64,000 nucleotides of DNA. Origin: Terriglobus roseus (GTDB lineage: Bacteria; Acidobacteriota; Terriglobia; Terriglobales; Acidobacteriaceae). The notes beneath the pieces are model-generated. The model searched no databases, was not told where the DNA came from, and saw only the letters and a program-made list of their open reading frames with translations. The stretch is from NCBI RefSeq assembly GCF_900102185.1, contig NZ_LT629690.1:620001-684000 (forward strand), in the 5' to 3' direction. Position 1 is the stretch's first letter; every line of letters starts with the position of its first letter. Below, one piece after another: positions 18,555-30,000 of the stretch. A program made the translations under genes and the position numbers.

Positions 18555-20351
18555 ATGCAACGCTGGTCCAAACTGTTTATTCCCACGCTCCGCGAAGCTC
18601 CTGCGGACGCCGAGGTGGCAAGCCACCAGATTCTGCTTCGCGCAGGTTACGTTCGCCAGCTTGGCGCTGGCATTTACAGCTACCTGCCGCTGGCCACGCG
18701 CTCCATCAACAAGATCAACGCCATTGTGCGCGAAGAGATGGACAAGATCGGGCAGGAATTCTTCCTGCCGGCGCTGAACCCGCGTGAGATTTGGGAAGAA
18801 AGTGGCCGCTGGACGGGCATGGGCGACAACATGTTCCGCCTGAAGGACCGCAAGGGCGCGGACCTGTGCCTGGGCATGACGCACGAGGAGATTATGACCT
18901 CCATCGCGCGCAATGAGATTCGCAGCTATAAGCAGTTGCCGCAGATTTGGTACCAGATCCAGACGAAGTTCCGTGACGAACCTCGTCCCAAGAGCGGTCT
19001 TCTGCGCGTGCGTCAGTTCACCATGAAGGACGCCTATTCCTTCGACATCGACCAGGCCGGGTTGGACCACAGCTATGACCTGCATGATGCGGCGTATCGC
19101 CAGATCTTTACGCGCTGCGGTCTTGAATTTGTTGGAGTTGAGGCAGATTCGGGTGCCATGGGCGGATCGCAGTCGCAGGAGTTTATGGTCTACACCGAAG
19201 CGGGTGAGGACTGGATTGCTTCTGCGCGGAATGAGGCTGGCGAGGTTGTTTACGCCGCCAATATCGAGAAGGCGACGTCAAAGCTGGAAGCTGTTGCTGA
19301 TCTGGAAGCGACTGCAGGTGCGCCAGAGCTGGTGCATACGCCGGGACAGCGCACCATCGATGAAGTGGGCGAATTTCTGAAGGTGGAGAAGATTCACCAG
19401 ATCAAGACCATGGCGTACATGGCGACGTGGCCTGCAGACGCAAAGGGTGTTGTGAAGACGCGTTCGCTGGTGGTCTTCCTGCGTGGCGATCACCAGTTGA
19501 ACGAAGCCAAGCTGGGTGCGTTGGCGGCTGGTGCAGAGCTGCGTCCCATGGTTCCTGAGGAGATTGAGGCGACATTCAACGCTCCCGCGGGCTACCTTGG
19601 ACCGATTGGCGTGGTTGCGGCAAAGGCTGGCGATGACAAGGGCATCATGGTGGTGCTGGATGCTGCCCTGGAAGGCCGTGCGAACCTGATCGCTGGTGCG
19701 AACAAAGAGGAATACCACCTCCGCAACGTAACCCCGGGCCGCGACTTTACGGCTACCGTTATTGCTGATGTTCGCAACATCAATGAGGGCGAGGCCGATC
19801 CCGTTGCAGGCATTGCGCTGCGTCTGGGCAAGGCCGTGGAGATTGGCCACATCTTCAAGCTGGGCTACAAGTACAGCGAGAGCATGGGCGCGCGCGTTCT
19901 AGATAAGAACGGCAAGGAAACCACTCCCATCATGGGATCGTATGGCATTGGTATTGAGCGTATTCTGACCGCTGCGATTGAGCAGTCTGCCGCTAAGAAT
20001 GGCAAGAACGACAAGGGTGAATGGAGCTACGTTCTGCCTGCGTCGATTGCTCCGTTTGAAGTGGTGGTGACGGTGACGAAGCAGACGGACGCAGCGTTGG
20101 CAGAGGCAGGCGAAAAGATTGCTGCCGATCTGGAAGCGGCTGGCTTTGATGTTTTGCTGGACGACCGTGACGGTTCTGCGGGCGTGAAGTTCAAGGACGC
20201 TGATCTGATCGGTGTGCCGTATCGCGTGACCATCGGCAAGCGTCTTGCAGAGGGATTCGTGGAATTGGTGGATCGCCTGCAGGGACGAACGGAAGATGTC
20301 GCGGTTGCCGATGTCGTTACTGCGTTAAAGGCAACACGCCAGCAAGCCTAA
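18555..20351 (+). CDS. proS: Prolyl-tRNA synthetase, bacterial type with editing domain
   Basis: This enzyme charges tRNA-Pro. The start at 18555 ([20 protein letters not shown]) matches the usual N-terminus. The 598-residue length is that of the bacterial type, which carries an editing insertion between motifs 2 and 3 (roughly residues 220-400, including the KTMAYMATW segment). Class II motifs are visible: [38 protein letters not shown] (motif 2) and [10 protein letters not shown] (motif 3). The C-terminal anticodon-binding domain ends the protein. Confidence 0.96.
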   Translation: MQRWSKLFIPTLREAPADAEVASHQILLRAGYVRQLGAGIYSYLPLATRSINKINAIVREEMDKIGQEFFLPALNPREIWEESGRWTGMGDNMFRLKDRKGADLCLGMTHEEIMTSIARNEIRSYKQLPQIWYQIQTKFRDEPRPKSGLLRVRQFTMKDAYSFDIDQAGLDHSYDLHDAAYRQIFTRCGLEFVGVEADSGAMGGSQSQEFMVYTEAGEDWIASARNEAGEVVYAANIEKATSKLEAVADLEATAGAPELVHTPGQRTIDEVGEFLKVEKIHQIKTMAYMATWPADAKGVVKTRSLVVFLRGDHQLNEAKLGALAAGAELRPMVPEEIEATFNAPAGYLGPIGVVAAKAGDDKGIMVVLDAALEGRANLIAGANKEEYHLRNVTPGRDFTATVIADVRNINEGEADPVAGIALRLGKAVEIGHIFKLGYKYSESMGARVLDKNGKETTPIMGSYGIGIERILTAAIEQSAAKNGKNDKGEWSYVLPASIAPFEVVVTVTKQTDAALAEAGEKIAADLEAAGFDVLLDDRDGSAGVKFKDADLIGVPYRVTIGKRLAEGFVELVDRLQGRTEDVAVADVVTALKATRQQA

Positions 20352-20397
20352 GCGGGACGAAATACGTCCAAGAGCAGGGAAGAAGTAGGGAGGACGA

Positions 20398-23007
20398 TTG
20401 GCAGTCAAGCTTAAGCTCGGTGGCAAGCGCTACGATCACGAGGGCATTCCGGTGCATCACGGCACGGATCGCCCCATGTGGAAGCGCGCCGTAATGGCGC
20501 TTCTGATCGTTGCGCTGGCGTGCCTTCTGCTCGGCGCCATGGTCTTCGGTTATTACTACAACCACTATCAGAAAGTTGTGGATGACCGGCTAAATAACGG
20601 CCCTCTCTTCTCCTCCACCGCGCAGATTTACGCTGCCCCCCGTGAGATTCGGCCGGGGCAGGGTATGACTGCGGCATCCATTGCGCAGGACCTACATCGT
20701 GCTGGTTACAACACGAACACGCAGCTTGGCACCTTTCGGGTTTCCGGCGATAGCATCACCATCAAGCCGGGACCAGCGTCTTTTCACAATACGGATGGCG
20801 CCACCATCAATACCAGCGGCGGCACAGTGCAGAGCATCACCGCTGAGAATGGTGTGGCGCTGCGTGCGTATGAGTTAGAGCCGCAACTCATCACTGGCCT
20901 GAGCGAAGACAAGAACCGTATTAAGCGCAGGCTGGTGACGTACAACCAGATTCCGAAGCAGTTGGTGCAGGCTGTCACTGCGATTGAAGACCGTAGATTT
21001 TTCGAGCACAACGGCCTGAATTTCGGTCGTCTCGTAAAGTGCGGCGTGCAGGATGTTCTGTCGCAGCATGCGGTGTGTGGAGGTTCCACGCTGACGCAAC
21101 AGTTGGCGCGCGGCTTCTTCTTGTCTCCTGAAAAGCATGTAAAGCGCAAGCTGATTGAAATCATGATCACGCTCCAGTTGGAGTCACGCTTCAACAAGCA
21201 GCAGATCTTTGAGATGTATGCGAATCAGATCAACCTTGGGCAGCGTGGGTCGTTCGCAGTCAATGGTTTTGGCGAGGCTTCGCAGGCGTACTTCGGCAAG
21301 GATCTTCGCCAGTTGGATGTGGCGGAATGCGCGTTGTTGGCGGGCATTATTCAGCGGCCTAACTACTTCAATCCATTCCGTCATCCGGAACGCGCGCTGG
21401 AACGCCGCAACATCGTGTTGCGCTCGATGATTGAAACGGGCGCTCTTACTCCACAAGAAGAAGAGCGCGCGGAAGCGGAACCGATTCGTCTTGCAACGCA
21501 GAATGTAGATGCCAGCGAAGCACCGTACTTTGTGGACCTGGTGCATGACCAGTTGCAACAGCGTCTTGGCGATCAGGCGAATGGTGGCACGCTTCGTATC
21601 TATACGTCGCTTGATCCTGAGTTGCAGAAGGCCGCAGCAGAAGCCGTGGCGGAGATGATGCCGCGCATTGATGAAATGATTCGCAAGCGCCACAAGGGCG
21701 ATGCGCCGATCAAGTATCCGCAGGTATCTCTCATCGCATTGGACCCGCACACAGGACAGGTGCTTGCGCTGGTGGGTGGTCGTAACTACGGCTCCTCGCA
21801 GTTGAACCATGCGCTGTCGAGCCGGCCTACGGGATCAATCTTCAAGCCACTGGTTTATGCAACCGCTTTCTCACAGAGCGTGAATGGTCAACCGCTAGGG
21901 GATACTGGACCCTTCACAGCACTCACGCCGCTGAATGACGATACGCAGGATTTTGGCACAGGTGGTCGTTCTTATACACCGGGCAACTTTGAACGCGGCG
22001 AATATCCCGGCATGGTGACTGCGGCAACCGCCTTGTATCACTCGCTGAACATTGCCACGATCTCTCTTGCGCAGCGTGTGGGGTATGAGAACGTTGCTGC
22101 AATGGCGCGTTCTGCAGGCATCGCTTCGGCACGGCCTACGCCCTCTGTGGCAATTGGTACGTATAGCGCTACCCCGATGGACATGGCTGGTGTGTACACC
22201 GTGTTCGCCAATGGTGGCGTCCATCTGAACCCATGGCTGCTGGCGAGTGTGCGCAATGACAAGGGCGATATCGTAGCGGATTTCACGCCTGAAGCGCGGC
22301 AGGTGATGGATCCGAAAACTGCCTACCTTACACAATCGTTGATGGAAGGTGTGGTGACGTACGGCACTGCGTCAACCGTCCGTGCTTTGGGCTTCAGGGC
22401 TCCGGCAGCTGGTAAGACGGGTACATCGCACGACGTATGGTTTGCCGGTTATTCGTCGAACCTGCTGTGCATCGTGTGGATTGGTAACGATGATTACACG
22501 GATATCTCTGACAACCTGACCAAGAAGGTGCAGGGTGCGGACACCGCTGCGCCCATCTGGGCAGAGTTTATGAAGCGTGCGATCCAGCTACCGCAGTACA
22601 GCGATATGAAACAGTTCGCTGCACCGCCGGCGGGCGTGACGAATTACCCCATCGATCTCAGCTCTGGACAGATTGCCGATGGTAGCTGCTCCGGAAAGAC
22701 TGCGACGATGGCGTTTCTGGATGGCACACAGCCGCATAACACGTGTAGTCACATGGGCGATGGTTCGGGTCTGATGGACAGCCTCTTCGGCACGAATAGC
22801 GATACGGCTGGAACCAGTGTGAACGGTGGCGGCATCAACAATGGAGCGCAACCTACCAATGGCTCGCAGTCTACGGTGGGGCCGGACGGACAGCCGCAGC
22901 AGCACCGCAACTTCTTCCAGAAGATGTTTGGTCTCGGCAAACACAACGACGAGAATAATCAGCCGCAGCAGCCTGCGACACCGCCTCCGTCCAATACTCC
23001 ACACTGA
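20398..23007 (+). CDS. Class A penicillin-binding protein (PBP1b-like transglycosylase/transpeptidase)
   Basis: This bifunctional enzyme polymerises and cross-links peptidoglycan. The TTG start at 20398 is preceded by GGGAGG. The 869-residue protein has one membrane helix near residues 30-52, then a UB2H-like region. The glycosyltransferase domain has AIEDRRFFEHNG with catalytic Glu197 and GGSTLTQQLARGFFL. The transpeptidase has Ser480-Ile-Phe-Lys, Ser549-Leu-Asn551 and Lys673-Thr-Gly. The C-terminal 90 residues are low-complexity and rich in N, G, Q and P. It follows proS by 46 bp. The symbol mrcB is possible but not assigned. Confidence 0.95.
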   Translation: MAVKLKLGGKRYDHEGIPVHHGTDRPMWKRAVMALLIVALACLLLGAMVFGYYYNHYQKVVDDRLNNGPLFSSTAQIYAAPREIRPGQGMTAASIAQDLHRAGYNTNTQLGTFRVSGDSITIKPGPASFHNTDGATINTSGGTVQSITAENGVALRAYELEPQLITGLSEDKNRIKRRLVTYNQIPKQLVQAVTAIEDRRFFEHNGLNFGRLVKCGVQDVLSQHAVCGGSTLTQQLARGFFLSPEKHVKRKLIEIMITLQLESRFNKQQIFEMYANQINLGQRGSFAVNGFGEASQAYFGKDLRQLDVAECALLAGIIQRPNYFNPFRHPERALERRNIVLRSMIETGALTPQEEERAEAEPIRLATQNVDASEAPYFVDLVHDQLQQRLGDQANGGTLRIYTSLDPELQKAAAEAVAEMMPRIDEMIRKRHKGDAPIKYPQVSLIALDPHTGQVLALVGGRNYGSSQLNHALSSRPTGSIFKPLVYATAFSQSVNGQPLGDTGPFTALTPLNDDTQDFGTGGRSYTPGNFERGEYPGMVTAATALYHSLNIATISLAQRVGYENVAAMARSAGIASARPTPSVAIGTYSATPMDMAGVYTVFANGGVHLNPWLLASVRNDKGDIVADFTPEARQVMDPKTAYLTQSLMEGVVTYGTASTVRALGFRAPAAGKTGTSHDVWFAGYSSNLLCIVWIGNDDYTDISDNLTKKVQGADTAAPIWAEFMKRAIQLPQYSDMKQFAAPPAGVTNYPIDLSSGQIADGSCSGKTATMAFLDGTQPHNTCSHMGDGSGLMDSLFGTNSDTAGTSVNGGGINNGAQPTNGSQSTVGPDGQPQQHRNFFQKMFGLGKHNDENNQPQQPATPPPSNTPH

Positions 23008-23019
23008 GACCACGAATGA

Positions 23020-24318
23020 ATGCAGCATTACGCTGAGTTACTTCATCCTGACGGCACGCAATTTCCTCCAGACCTCACCGCGCTGAAACTCGGTGTGGCG
23101 CTGGCAATTGGGCTGCTCATCGGGTTTGAACGTCAGTGGTCAAACAAGGAGTTTGGTGTTCGTACCTTCAGCCTTAGCGCCATGCTGGGTGTGCTCACTT
23201 CGTTCCTTTCACCTGCAATGCAGGTCACAGGCATGGTGGGTGTCATCATGCTGGCGATCATGCTGAACGTGCGTGACATCCTGGAAACCAAGTCGGTTGA
23301 GGGAACAACCTCTGCAGCTCTGATGGTCACGTTTGTGTTGGGTGTGCTTTCAGGGCAGGGGCATGTGTTCACTGCAATTGCCGGTGCCATTCTGACGACA
23401 TGGTTGCTCTCGCTGAAGCCACAGTTTCGCGCTCTAACCGGTGGTGTCACGACAGAAGAGATGCGCAGCGCGCTGCTGCTGGGATTGTTCGGATTCATCA
23501 TTTGGCCGTTGCTGCCAAACCACTTTGTTGACCCATGGCATCTGTTGCAACCCCGGCAGGCATGGCTCACGGTTTTGGTCGTCGCAAGCATTGGGTTCTT
23601 GAATTACATTCTGCTGCGCCTGTATGGATCGAAAGGCGTGACTCTGTCCGCTGTTTTGGGTGGATTGGTGAACTCCACAGCAGCTGTTGTTGAACTTGCG
23701 ACAACGCTGCCCGCAGCCGGAATGTTACGCGAAACAGGTGTGGCCGTAACGTTCACTACTGTGGCAATGCTGGTGCGGAATCTTGCACTGCTGACGATCT
23801 TTGGCGGCAACGCGGCGGCGCAGCAGGCTTTCTTGCCGATGGCCGGAATGCTTGCGGTGGCTGCGACTTACATATGGCTCCAACGGCGTGCAGCGGATGA
23901 TCAAAAGGACGTTGCGCTGAACCTGGATTCACCGATTTCGGTTTCCAAGGTGAGCCGCTTCGGCATCCTGTTCCTGCTGATTCAAATCTTCGGAACGCTG
24001 GCCACACGTTGGTTGGGTAGCGAAGGTTTGCTGGTGGTCAGCTTTATCGGCGGAGCTGTTTCGAGCGCCAGCAGTACAGCAGCAGCTGCCAACCTTGTGG
24101 CGCATGGTGATGCAAGCGCCACGCAGGGCGCTATGGCTGCGATCGTCACGTCAATGGTGAGTGCAGCAGCGAATCTGCCGCTACTCTATCGCCAAGACCA
24201 GGCACGCCCCATCGTGCGAAGCATTGCAATCTGGACAGCAATAGAGATTGGTGTCGGCATCACGCTGCTGCTGCTTCAGGTCCATCTGCAACATGCGGGC
24301 CTGTTGCACGCGCGATAA
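23020..24318 (+). CDS. MgtC/SapB and DUF4010 membrane protein
   Basis: This is a 432-residue inner-membrane protein with about twelve hydrophobic helices. The N-terminal 130 residues match the MgtC/SapB pattern (LGVALAIGLLIGFERQW, then FGVRTFSLSAMLGVL). The rest matches DUF4010, with GGLVNSTAAVVELATTL and FIGGAVSSASSTAAAANLVA. The two domains are often fused. The transported solute or role is unknown. It begins 12 bases after the penicillin-binding protein stop and runs convergently into the YhaM-like gene. Confidence 0.85.
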   Translation: MQHYAELLHPDGTQFPPDLTALKLGVALAIGLLIGFERQWSNKEFGVRTFSLSAMLGVLTSFLSPAMQVTGMVGVIMLAIMLNVRDILETKSVEGTTSAALMVTFVLGVLSGQGHVFTAIAGAILTTWLLSLKPQFRALTGGVTTEEMRSALLLGLFGFIIWPLLPNHFVDPWHLLQPRQAWLTVLVVASIGFLNYILLRLYGSKGVTLSAVLGGLVNSTAAVVELATTLPAAGMLRETGVAVTFTTVAMLVRNLALLTIFGGNAAAQQAFLPMAGMLAVAATYIWLQRRAADDQKDVALNLDSPISVSKVSRFGILFLLIQIFGTLATRWLGSEGLLVVSFIGGAVSSASSTAAAANLVAHGDASATQGAMAAIVTSMVSAAANLPLLYRQDQARPIVRSIAIWTAIEIGVGITLLLLQVHLQHAGLLHAR

Positions 24319-24327
24319 CGGTTCGAG

Positions 24328-25314
24328 CTAAGACTCACCTGCAAGGTACGCCTTGGAATTCAGTAACGGCCGTTCCATGGAACGCGAGAAGTCTGTGACT
24401 TCATCAGGCTGTTTGCCGCTTTCCACCGCCTTTGCAAATTCGGCGCGCATATTCTGCATCTTCGCTTCCAGATCATCAATGGCGCTGAAGACGAGAGCCT
24501 CGGGAGTCATGGGAAGCTTCGGCGAACCGAACTCAAACTTGCCATGATGTGACAGGATCATGTGTTCTACCAGAATGCGCAGGCGATCCGGAAAGCCAGG
24601 GATTGCCGCAATCTTTTCCTGCAACATGCGGATCGCAATGGTGATGTGGCCCAGCAACTGGCCTTCCGTGGTGTACGAGAAGCTGGATTTCCATGCCAGT
24701 TCGCGCACCTTCCCAAAGTCATGCAGGATGGCGCCTGCCATCAATAAGTCGGGGTCGACTTCATCGGCATATTGCGGTGCGACGCGCGCGCAGAGACGCA
24801 GCAGGAAGACCACATGCTCAAGCAGGCCGCCGATCCATGCGTGGTGCAGGACCTTTGCTGCGGGTGCTGAACGGAAGGCCGGCCCAAGTATGGGGTCATC
24901 CAGAAAGCTGCGCACGAGTGGCTGCAGCCATGGATTACGGAAGCCAGCGACATAGCCGTTTAGCTCTGTCCATAAGGCGTCTACATCGTATTGCGTAGCG
25001 GGCTGAAAATCGGTGACGTCAATCTCGTCTTCAGTGGCTGGACGCATCTTCTGAAGGGTGATCTGGAACTTGCCGTTGTAACGTTCGATGCGGCCCATGG
25101 CCTTCACATAACAACCTGCCGTGCAGGTGGCAAGTGATTCTGCAAACTCGTCCCACATGCGTGCGTCAAAGCTGCCGGTTCGGTCACTCAGTGTCAATGC
25201 AAGATATTGCCCGCCGCTCTTCTTGTCTCGCGCAGACATCTGCGACAGCAAAAAGTAAGAGGTTACAACGGCGTTCTCATAGGTCGCCGCATCGGCAATA
25301 TAGAAGTCCTTCAT
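24328..25314 (-). CDS. 3'-5' exoribonuclease YhaM-like HD-domain protein
   Basis: The 328-residue protein has an N-terminal OB-fold (about residues 15-90, YLALTLSDRTGSFDARMWDE) and a central HD phosphohydrolase domain. The metal-binding His/Asp residues are in VLHHAWIGGLLEHVV, AGAILHDFGK and EHMILSHHGK. YhaM degrades single-stranded RNA and DNA from the 3' end. It is a predicted cytoplasmic single-gene unit, ending nine bases from the convergent DUF4010 gene. The OB-plus-HD order makes YhaM the best match; a general HD hydrolase is the alternative. Confidence 0.85.
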   Translation of the reverse strand: MKDFYIADAATYENAVVTSYFLLSQMSARDKKSGGQYLALTLSDRTGSFDARMWDEFAESLATCTAGCYVKAMGRIERYNGKFQITLQKMRPATEDEIDVTDFQPATQYDVDALWTELNGYVAGFRNPWLQPLVRSFLDDPILGPAFRSAPAAKVLHHAWIGGLLEHVVFLLRLCARVAPQYADEVDPDLLMAGAILHDFGKVRELAWKSSFSYTTEGQLLGHITIAIRMLQEKIAAIPGFPDRLRILVEHMILSHHGKFEFGSPKLPMTPEALVFSAIDDLEAKMQNMRAEFAKAVESGKQPDEVTDFSRSMERPLLNSKAYLAGES

Positions 25315-25424
25315 GTATCAAGAATACTTGCGCTCGCGGTGAATGCCAGCGAAGTCGATCCAGGAAAAATGACTCCGCATAAAACCTCTTCCCAGGGGTC
25401 TTATGCGAAGCCATTCGGTAGAAC

Positions 25425-27002
25425 CTACTGTGGCAGAGAGAGTACAGCTTTTTCGCTGCGCAGAATGTCCTGCATTTCTTTCACTGGAACTTGTCCGACG
25501 GCTAGCTTCTCGCGTACGGCGATGGCTGAAGCAACGCCCGCCGCTTGCCCCAGAATCATGTACTGCGGTTCCATGCGGATGGTGGAGTACGCGACATGGC
25601 TGGCCGAGAAGCAAACAGGAACCAGCAGATTCTTCACCTGCGTGCCCCTGGGAAGCATTACGCGGTAGGGGATTTCGTAGGGCTTCGTGATGACATACTG
25701 CTCGCCTTCGTTCTCCACATAACCGTCTGGCGTGGGAATGCGTCGCACATGATGCGAGTCGCTCTGGTAAGAGCCCATGCCGATGGAATCGGGCTTTTCT
25801 ACGTCGGTAGTGATGTCCTTCTGTGTCATCACATACTCGCCTAGCATCCGACGACCTTCGCGAACATAAAGCTGGAAGGGCCAGCCATGTTCATCGACAA
25901 ACTCATCCTTTGCCAATCCATAGCTATTCACTTCATCGTGCAATGCTTTCGGAACGCTTGGATCGTTGGCGAGGAAGTAGAAAAAACCAGCGTCGTAGTT
26001 GTAATGGTCCTTCCAGATTTCTTGTTGGCGAGCATAGCTTCCTGAGGGGTAATCCCAATTCGCACCGATGTGATCCGTGGAGAATCCGCCGAAGCTGTTG
26101 ATGTCGAATTTACCGTTTGGGAGCGGCGACATGATCATCAGTTCGCGTATATGCGGTGGATGGCCCTCTCCCTTTTCTAACGCTGCGATATAGCGTTTCA
26201 GCAATTCGTAACGATAGGCGTCGTACCCCGGCGGCTTCGGGAAGGGAATCATATTCTCCTTCACGTTGGTCAGACACATGCGAAAGCCATAGGCTTGCAC
26301 ATACTTGTCACCTGACCCCATCGCCCCGCGGGGTAGATTCTGAACTTCCGGAAGAAGCTTGCCCTGAGAGGCCCATGGCGACACTGGAACGTTGAAGTGA
26401 TGATCCGGACGTTGTCTGCCTCGAACGCCTGCAATGGATTCGTTGTATTCACTCTCCGGTTCGCGGCCCCATGTATATTTCACGCCTGCTTCGTTCATCA
26501 GATCGCCTTCGTAGCTTGTATCCATGAAGACTTTAGCTTTGAGTACATCACCGTTCGTCAGGGCGATGGAAGTGATGTCTCCTTTGCTCATGGTTACGCC
26601 GCCATGCTCTTTGAGGCGCGTACGCGGGATGTAGACAACCTTGGTTTCGTTGAGCATTTCGTGAAACACCTGCTCCGCGATGCGTGGTTCAAAGTTCCAT
26701 TCAAGCGGTTCATTGTAATGTTTGCCTACGCGTTCGAAGAACTCACGCGACATGCCTCCAATCACGGCGTCCTTTCCGCGATCGGAATGGCTGAGACCTC
26801 CACTGACCATGCCACCTAAATGTTGATCGACGCCTACCAGTGCGACGTTCATACCGTGTCTCGCTGCCGAGATGGCTGCGATGACACCGCTTGCCGTTGT
26901 GCCATAGACGACCACATCAAACTGTCGAGGCGTGGCGGCCCACCCCATGTTGCTGATGCTCAGTGTTGCAAGGATTGCAGTTGCAAATTGCTTCCAGCGC
27001 AC
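25425..27002 (-). CDS. Secreted FAD-dependent oxidoreductase (FAD_oxidored, PF12831-like)
   Basis: The 525-residue protein starts at a GTG (27002) with GGAGA about eight bases before it and a signal peptide ending GWAATP. The FAD-binding Rossmann motif is variant: VVVYGTTASGVIAAISAARHG. GGMVSGGLSHSD and MDTSYEGDLM follow, and RVMLPRGTQVKNLLVPVC is near the C-terminus, as in the family that includes xanthan lyase-like flavoproteins found beside polysaccharide-use genes. It lies 39 bp downstream of the TonB receptor gene on the same strand, which suggests action on the imported or captured compound. The substrate is unknown. Confidence 0.85.
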   Translation of the reverse strand: MRWKQFATAILATLSISNMGWAATPRQFDVVVYGTTASGVIAAISAARHGMNVALVGVDQHLGGMVSGGLSHSDRGKDAVIGGMSREFFERVGKHYNEPLEWNFEPRIAEQVFHEMLNETKVVYIPRTRLKEHGGVTMSKGDITSIALTNGDVLKAKVFMDTSYEGDLMNEAGVKYTWGREPESEYNESIAGVRGRQRPDHHFNVPVSPWASQGKLLPEVQNLPRGAMGSGDKYVQAYGFRMCLTNVKENMIPFPKPPGYDAYRYELLKRYIAALEKGEGHPPHIRELMIMSPLPNGKFDINSFGGFSTDHIGANWDYPSGSYARQQEIWKDHYNYDAGFFYFLANDPSVPKALHDEVNSYGLAKDEFVDEHGWPFQLYVREGRRMLGEYVMTQKDITTDVEKPDSIGMGSYQSDSHHVRRIPTPDGYVENEGEQYVITKPYEIPYRVMLPRGTQVKNLLVPVCFSASHVAYSTIRMEPQYMILGQAAGVASAIAVREKLAVGQVPVKEMQDILRSEKAVLSLPQ

Positions 27003-27041
27003 GTTCTTTTCTCCTTCGTTTTGTTTGTGTGTCAGTGCGTT

Positions 27042-30000
27042 CTAGCGGCTCAGATGGACGCCGATCTGGAAGACACGAGGATCCATGGCGCTGGTGATCG
27101 TTCCAAAGAGAGCGTTGGTGTTGACACCCGTGCTGTCTGGAGTGAACGACGTGTTGGGGTTGTTGAGGTTGGGATGGTTGAAAAGGTTAAAGGCTTCTGC
27201 ACGCAGTTCCAACTTCCACTTCTCCATCCTGATGTTCTTGATCAGAGAGGCATTCACGTTGGTGAAGGCGGGACCACGAGTAGCAGGTAGAGTGCGCGGC
27301 GCGTTGCCAATGGTGTATGCCGCGGGGTTCGCAAAGGCAGCGGTATTAAACCATTTGCTGATGCTTCGTTGGCTGCGTGAGAGTGTGGGATTGCCAACGA
27401 GATTTGGGAACGGCGTTCCGGTGAAGTTGTTCGATCCGGTCACTGTCAGCGGTGTGCCCGTCTGCCATTGAAGGATGCCCTGTATCTGCCATCCACCGGT
27501 GAGCACGTTCAGCGCGCGATGCGAAGGTGTTCCGATAGGAAGTTCCCACACACCTGTGGCAGAGAGGTTTTGTGATGTGTCGTTTGGATCCAGCGAACGC
27601 TCAAGATAGGGGCGATAGATGGGATCGCGGAAGGTTCCGTCTGTGCTTTCACCCGAGTCGGATGAGGTGGAATCGTTAATCAACTTACTCTTTGAATACG
27701 CCAGCAGCAGCGTGAGTCCATGAGAGTAGCGATGCTCTGCGGTCGCTTGCAGTGCATGATAGATGCTCATGGCCCCATGACGTGCCAATGTGGTGATGCT
27801 GAGGTAATCGGGCAGCGGCAGCAATGCCTGCGATTGCGAGATCGTGGTGCCTGAGAGCGTGCCGGTAGTGATCTTCCCATAAAACGGATTCGGCACTTGA
27901 TTCTGCAGCTTGGTGCCATACTGTGCGTAATACACGGGGTTTAGCGTGTTGACGTTGTAGTTTCCGCCTAATAAATGTGTTCCTTTATTACCCACATATG
28001 CGGCTGACACAGTCCAGCCACCCGGAAGCTGGCGTTGCACGGCGAAGTTCCATTGCAGTGAATAGGGTGTTGGAGCAAAGGGGTTTTGCCAGAAGACGCT
28101 CTGCCCGCGATACGCAGTTGGGCCACCTGCCGCGCCCGCCGGTGCAATCAGAGCAGACGGTCCCTTGGAAAGCTGGAATGCCGAATACGGGCCGTTGCCA
28201 CTGAAGGTGGTTTGTGATGAGAAGCCGAGGCCCGTGTTCGTTACCTGGTGAATGTCCGCGGACTCCACCGGGTTATAAATCACTGCAATGCCGCCACGGA
28301 TCACTGTTTTGTCATCTGCCGAGTAAGCAAAACCGAAGCGCGGCGCGATGTTGTTTGCATCGTAACGAACGAATAGGCGCGATCCGTTTACACCCGCATA
28401 CTGCATCACGCCGGGCATGCTCGTTTGCGAATTAATCAAATAGGGATTGAAGGTGGAGAACCATCCGTGGCGTTCAACTGGGGGACCGGAGATGTCATAT
28501 CGGATACCCACATTGAACGTGAGTTTTGGTGTGACTTTGAAATCGTCCTGCGCGAAGATTCCCCCTGCCCACGATTTTGTTGCAAAGGCTGGGTTGATGG
28601 TGAGTTGGCCTCCCGCAACCTGTCCCAATAGGAAGTCAGCAAAGGCAACGCCTGTGCCTGCTGGCGATTGCGGGTTGTTTGTGTACGAGCCCGTGAAACT
28701 GAAGTTGCCGGAAGGATAGATCTGACCAAGCTGGTTGTAGCGTGTGATGTGGTCTTCTACGCCAAACTTGAAGCTGTGGCGTCCGCGAATCCAGGAAACG
28801 CTGTCGGCAAATTGAATCACCGTACCGATGCGGTTGCCTGCAGTGAATGTTCCTGTTGTTGGGCCGACGGCGATCATGCCGCTGACAGCGACTGAGGGGA
28901 ACAGCGTTTGAGGAATGATGGATGGGAAGCCAAGTGCCTGGGGATAGTTCTTGTTATATGAGGGGGCAAGAAACGTGAGCTTCTGGCGTACAAAACTGGC
29001 GCGAAATTCATTCAGTACTGTAGGAGCAAACGTGTGCGTTTCCCCCACGGCAAAGTTGTAGTTCTTGCGTGTGTCGTTGCGCGCGAGGGGATCAGAATCG
29101 CCCAAACCGTAGCCTACCGTGTGTGTTGAGTTCAGATTTCCTGCGTAACGGGCGAAGATGCTGTCTGCATCACTGATGCGGTGATCACCGCGAACCGCGA
29201 TCACATCCTGATCGATGCCGCCTGTGGCTTCGGAGTAAAAGTTGTTGGCGTTGGTCTTGGTATCTACCGGAGCAATGTTCGGCTGGGGATAGTACTTAAG
29301 AACCGCCAGCGCCACGGGGTCGAACGTGGTGATCTTATTTCCCGCAAACCGCGTGCGTATAAAGCCGTTTCCCGTCGGATTCGCAATCGTGGTGGATGGA
29401 TCGTAAATAGGGATAGGAGTTGTTGAAGTGGCAGTAGCGTAGGTCTGAGAGAAATCGCCCGAACGCTGCAGGGCAGTGGGTACTGTAGAACGTTGCAGCG
29501 AAGCGCTGCGCTGATGCCACTGCTCATAGCCGAAGAAGAAGAAGGTGCGGTCGTGGCCGTTGTATAGCCAGGGGATACGAACTGGCCCACCAACGGTGCC
29601 ACCAAACTGGTTGTAACGCAGGATGGGCTTTAAGCGGCCAGTGATGGGGTCTTTGGTGGCGAATCGGTTTACGGAGTTGAGTATGTCGTTGCGTACGAAT
29701 TCATATGCCGTCAGGTGAATATCGTTGGTGCCGGTCTTGGTGGCCAGGTTCACATATCCACCGGAACTCATACCGAACTCGGCAGCAGGTGTGTTGGTGA
29801 TGACGCGGAACTCAGCGATGGAATCCACCATAGGTACAACGGACACTTCATTGATGGTTGGAATTGTGTCCATGGCGCCATCGAGCAGGAATTGATTGCC
29901 GAGTGTCGAACCGCCGTTGATGCGCAGGCGAGAGAAGCCTTGGTTGCTGGCGTCGGCAAATCCGTTGGAAGCGCGCGATGTGGTTTGCACTCCCGGTACG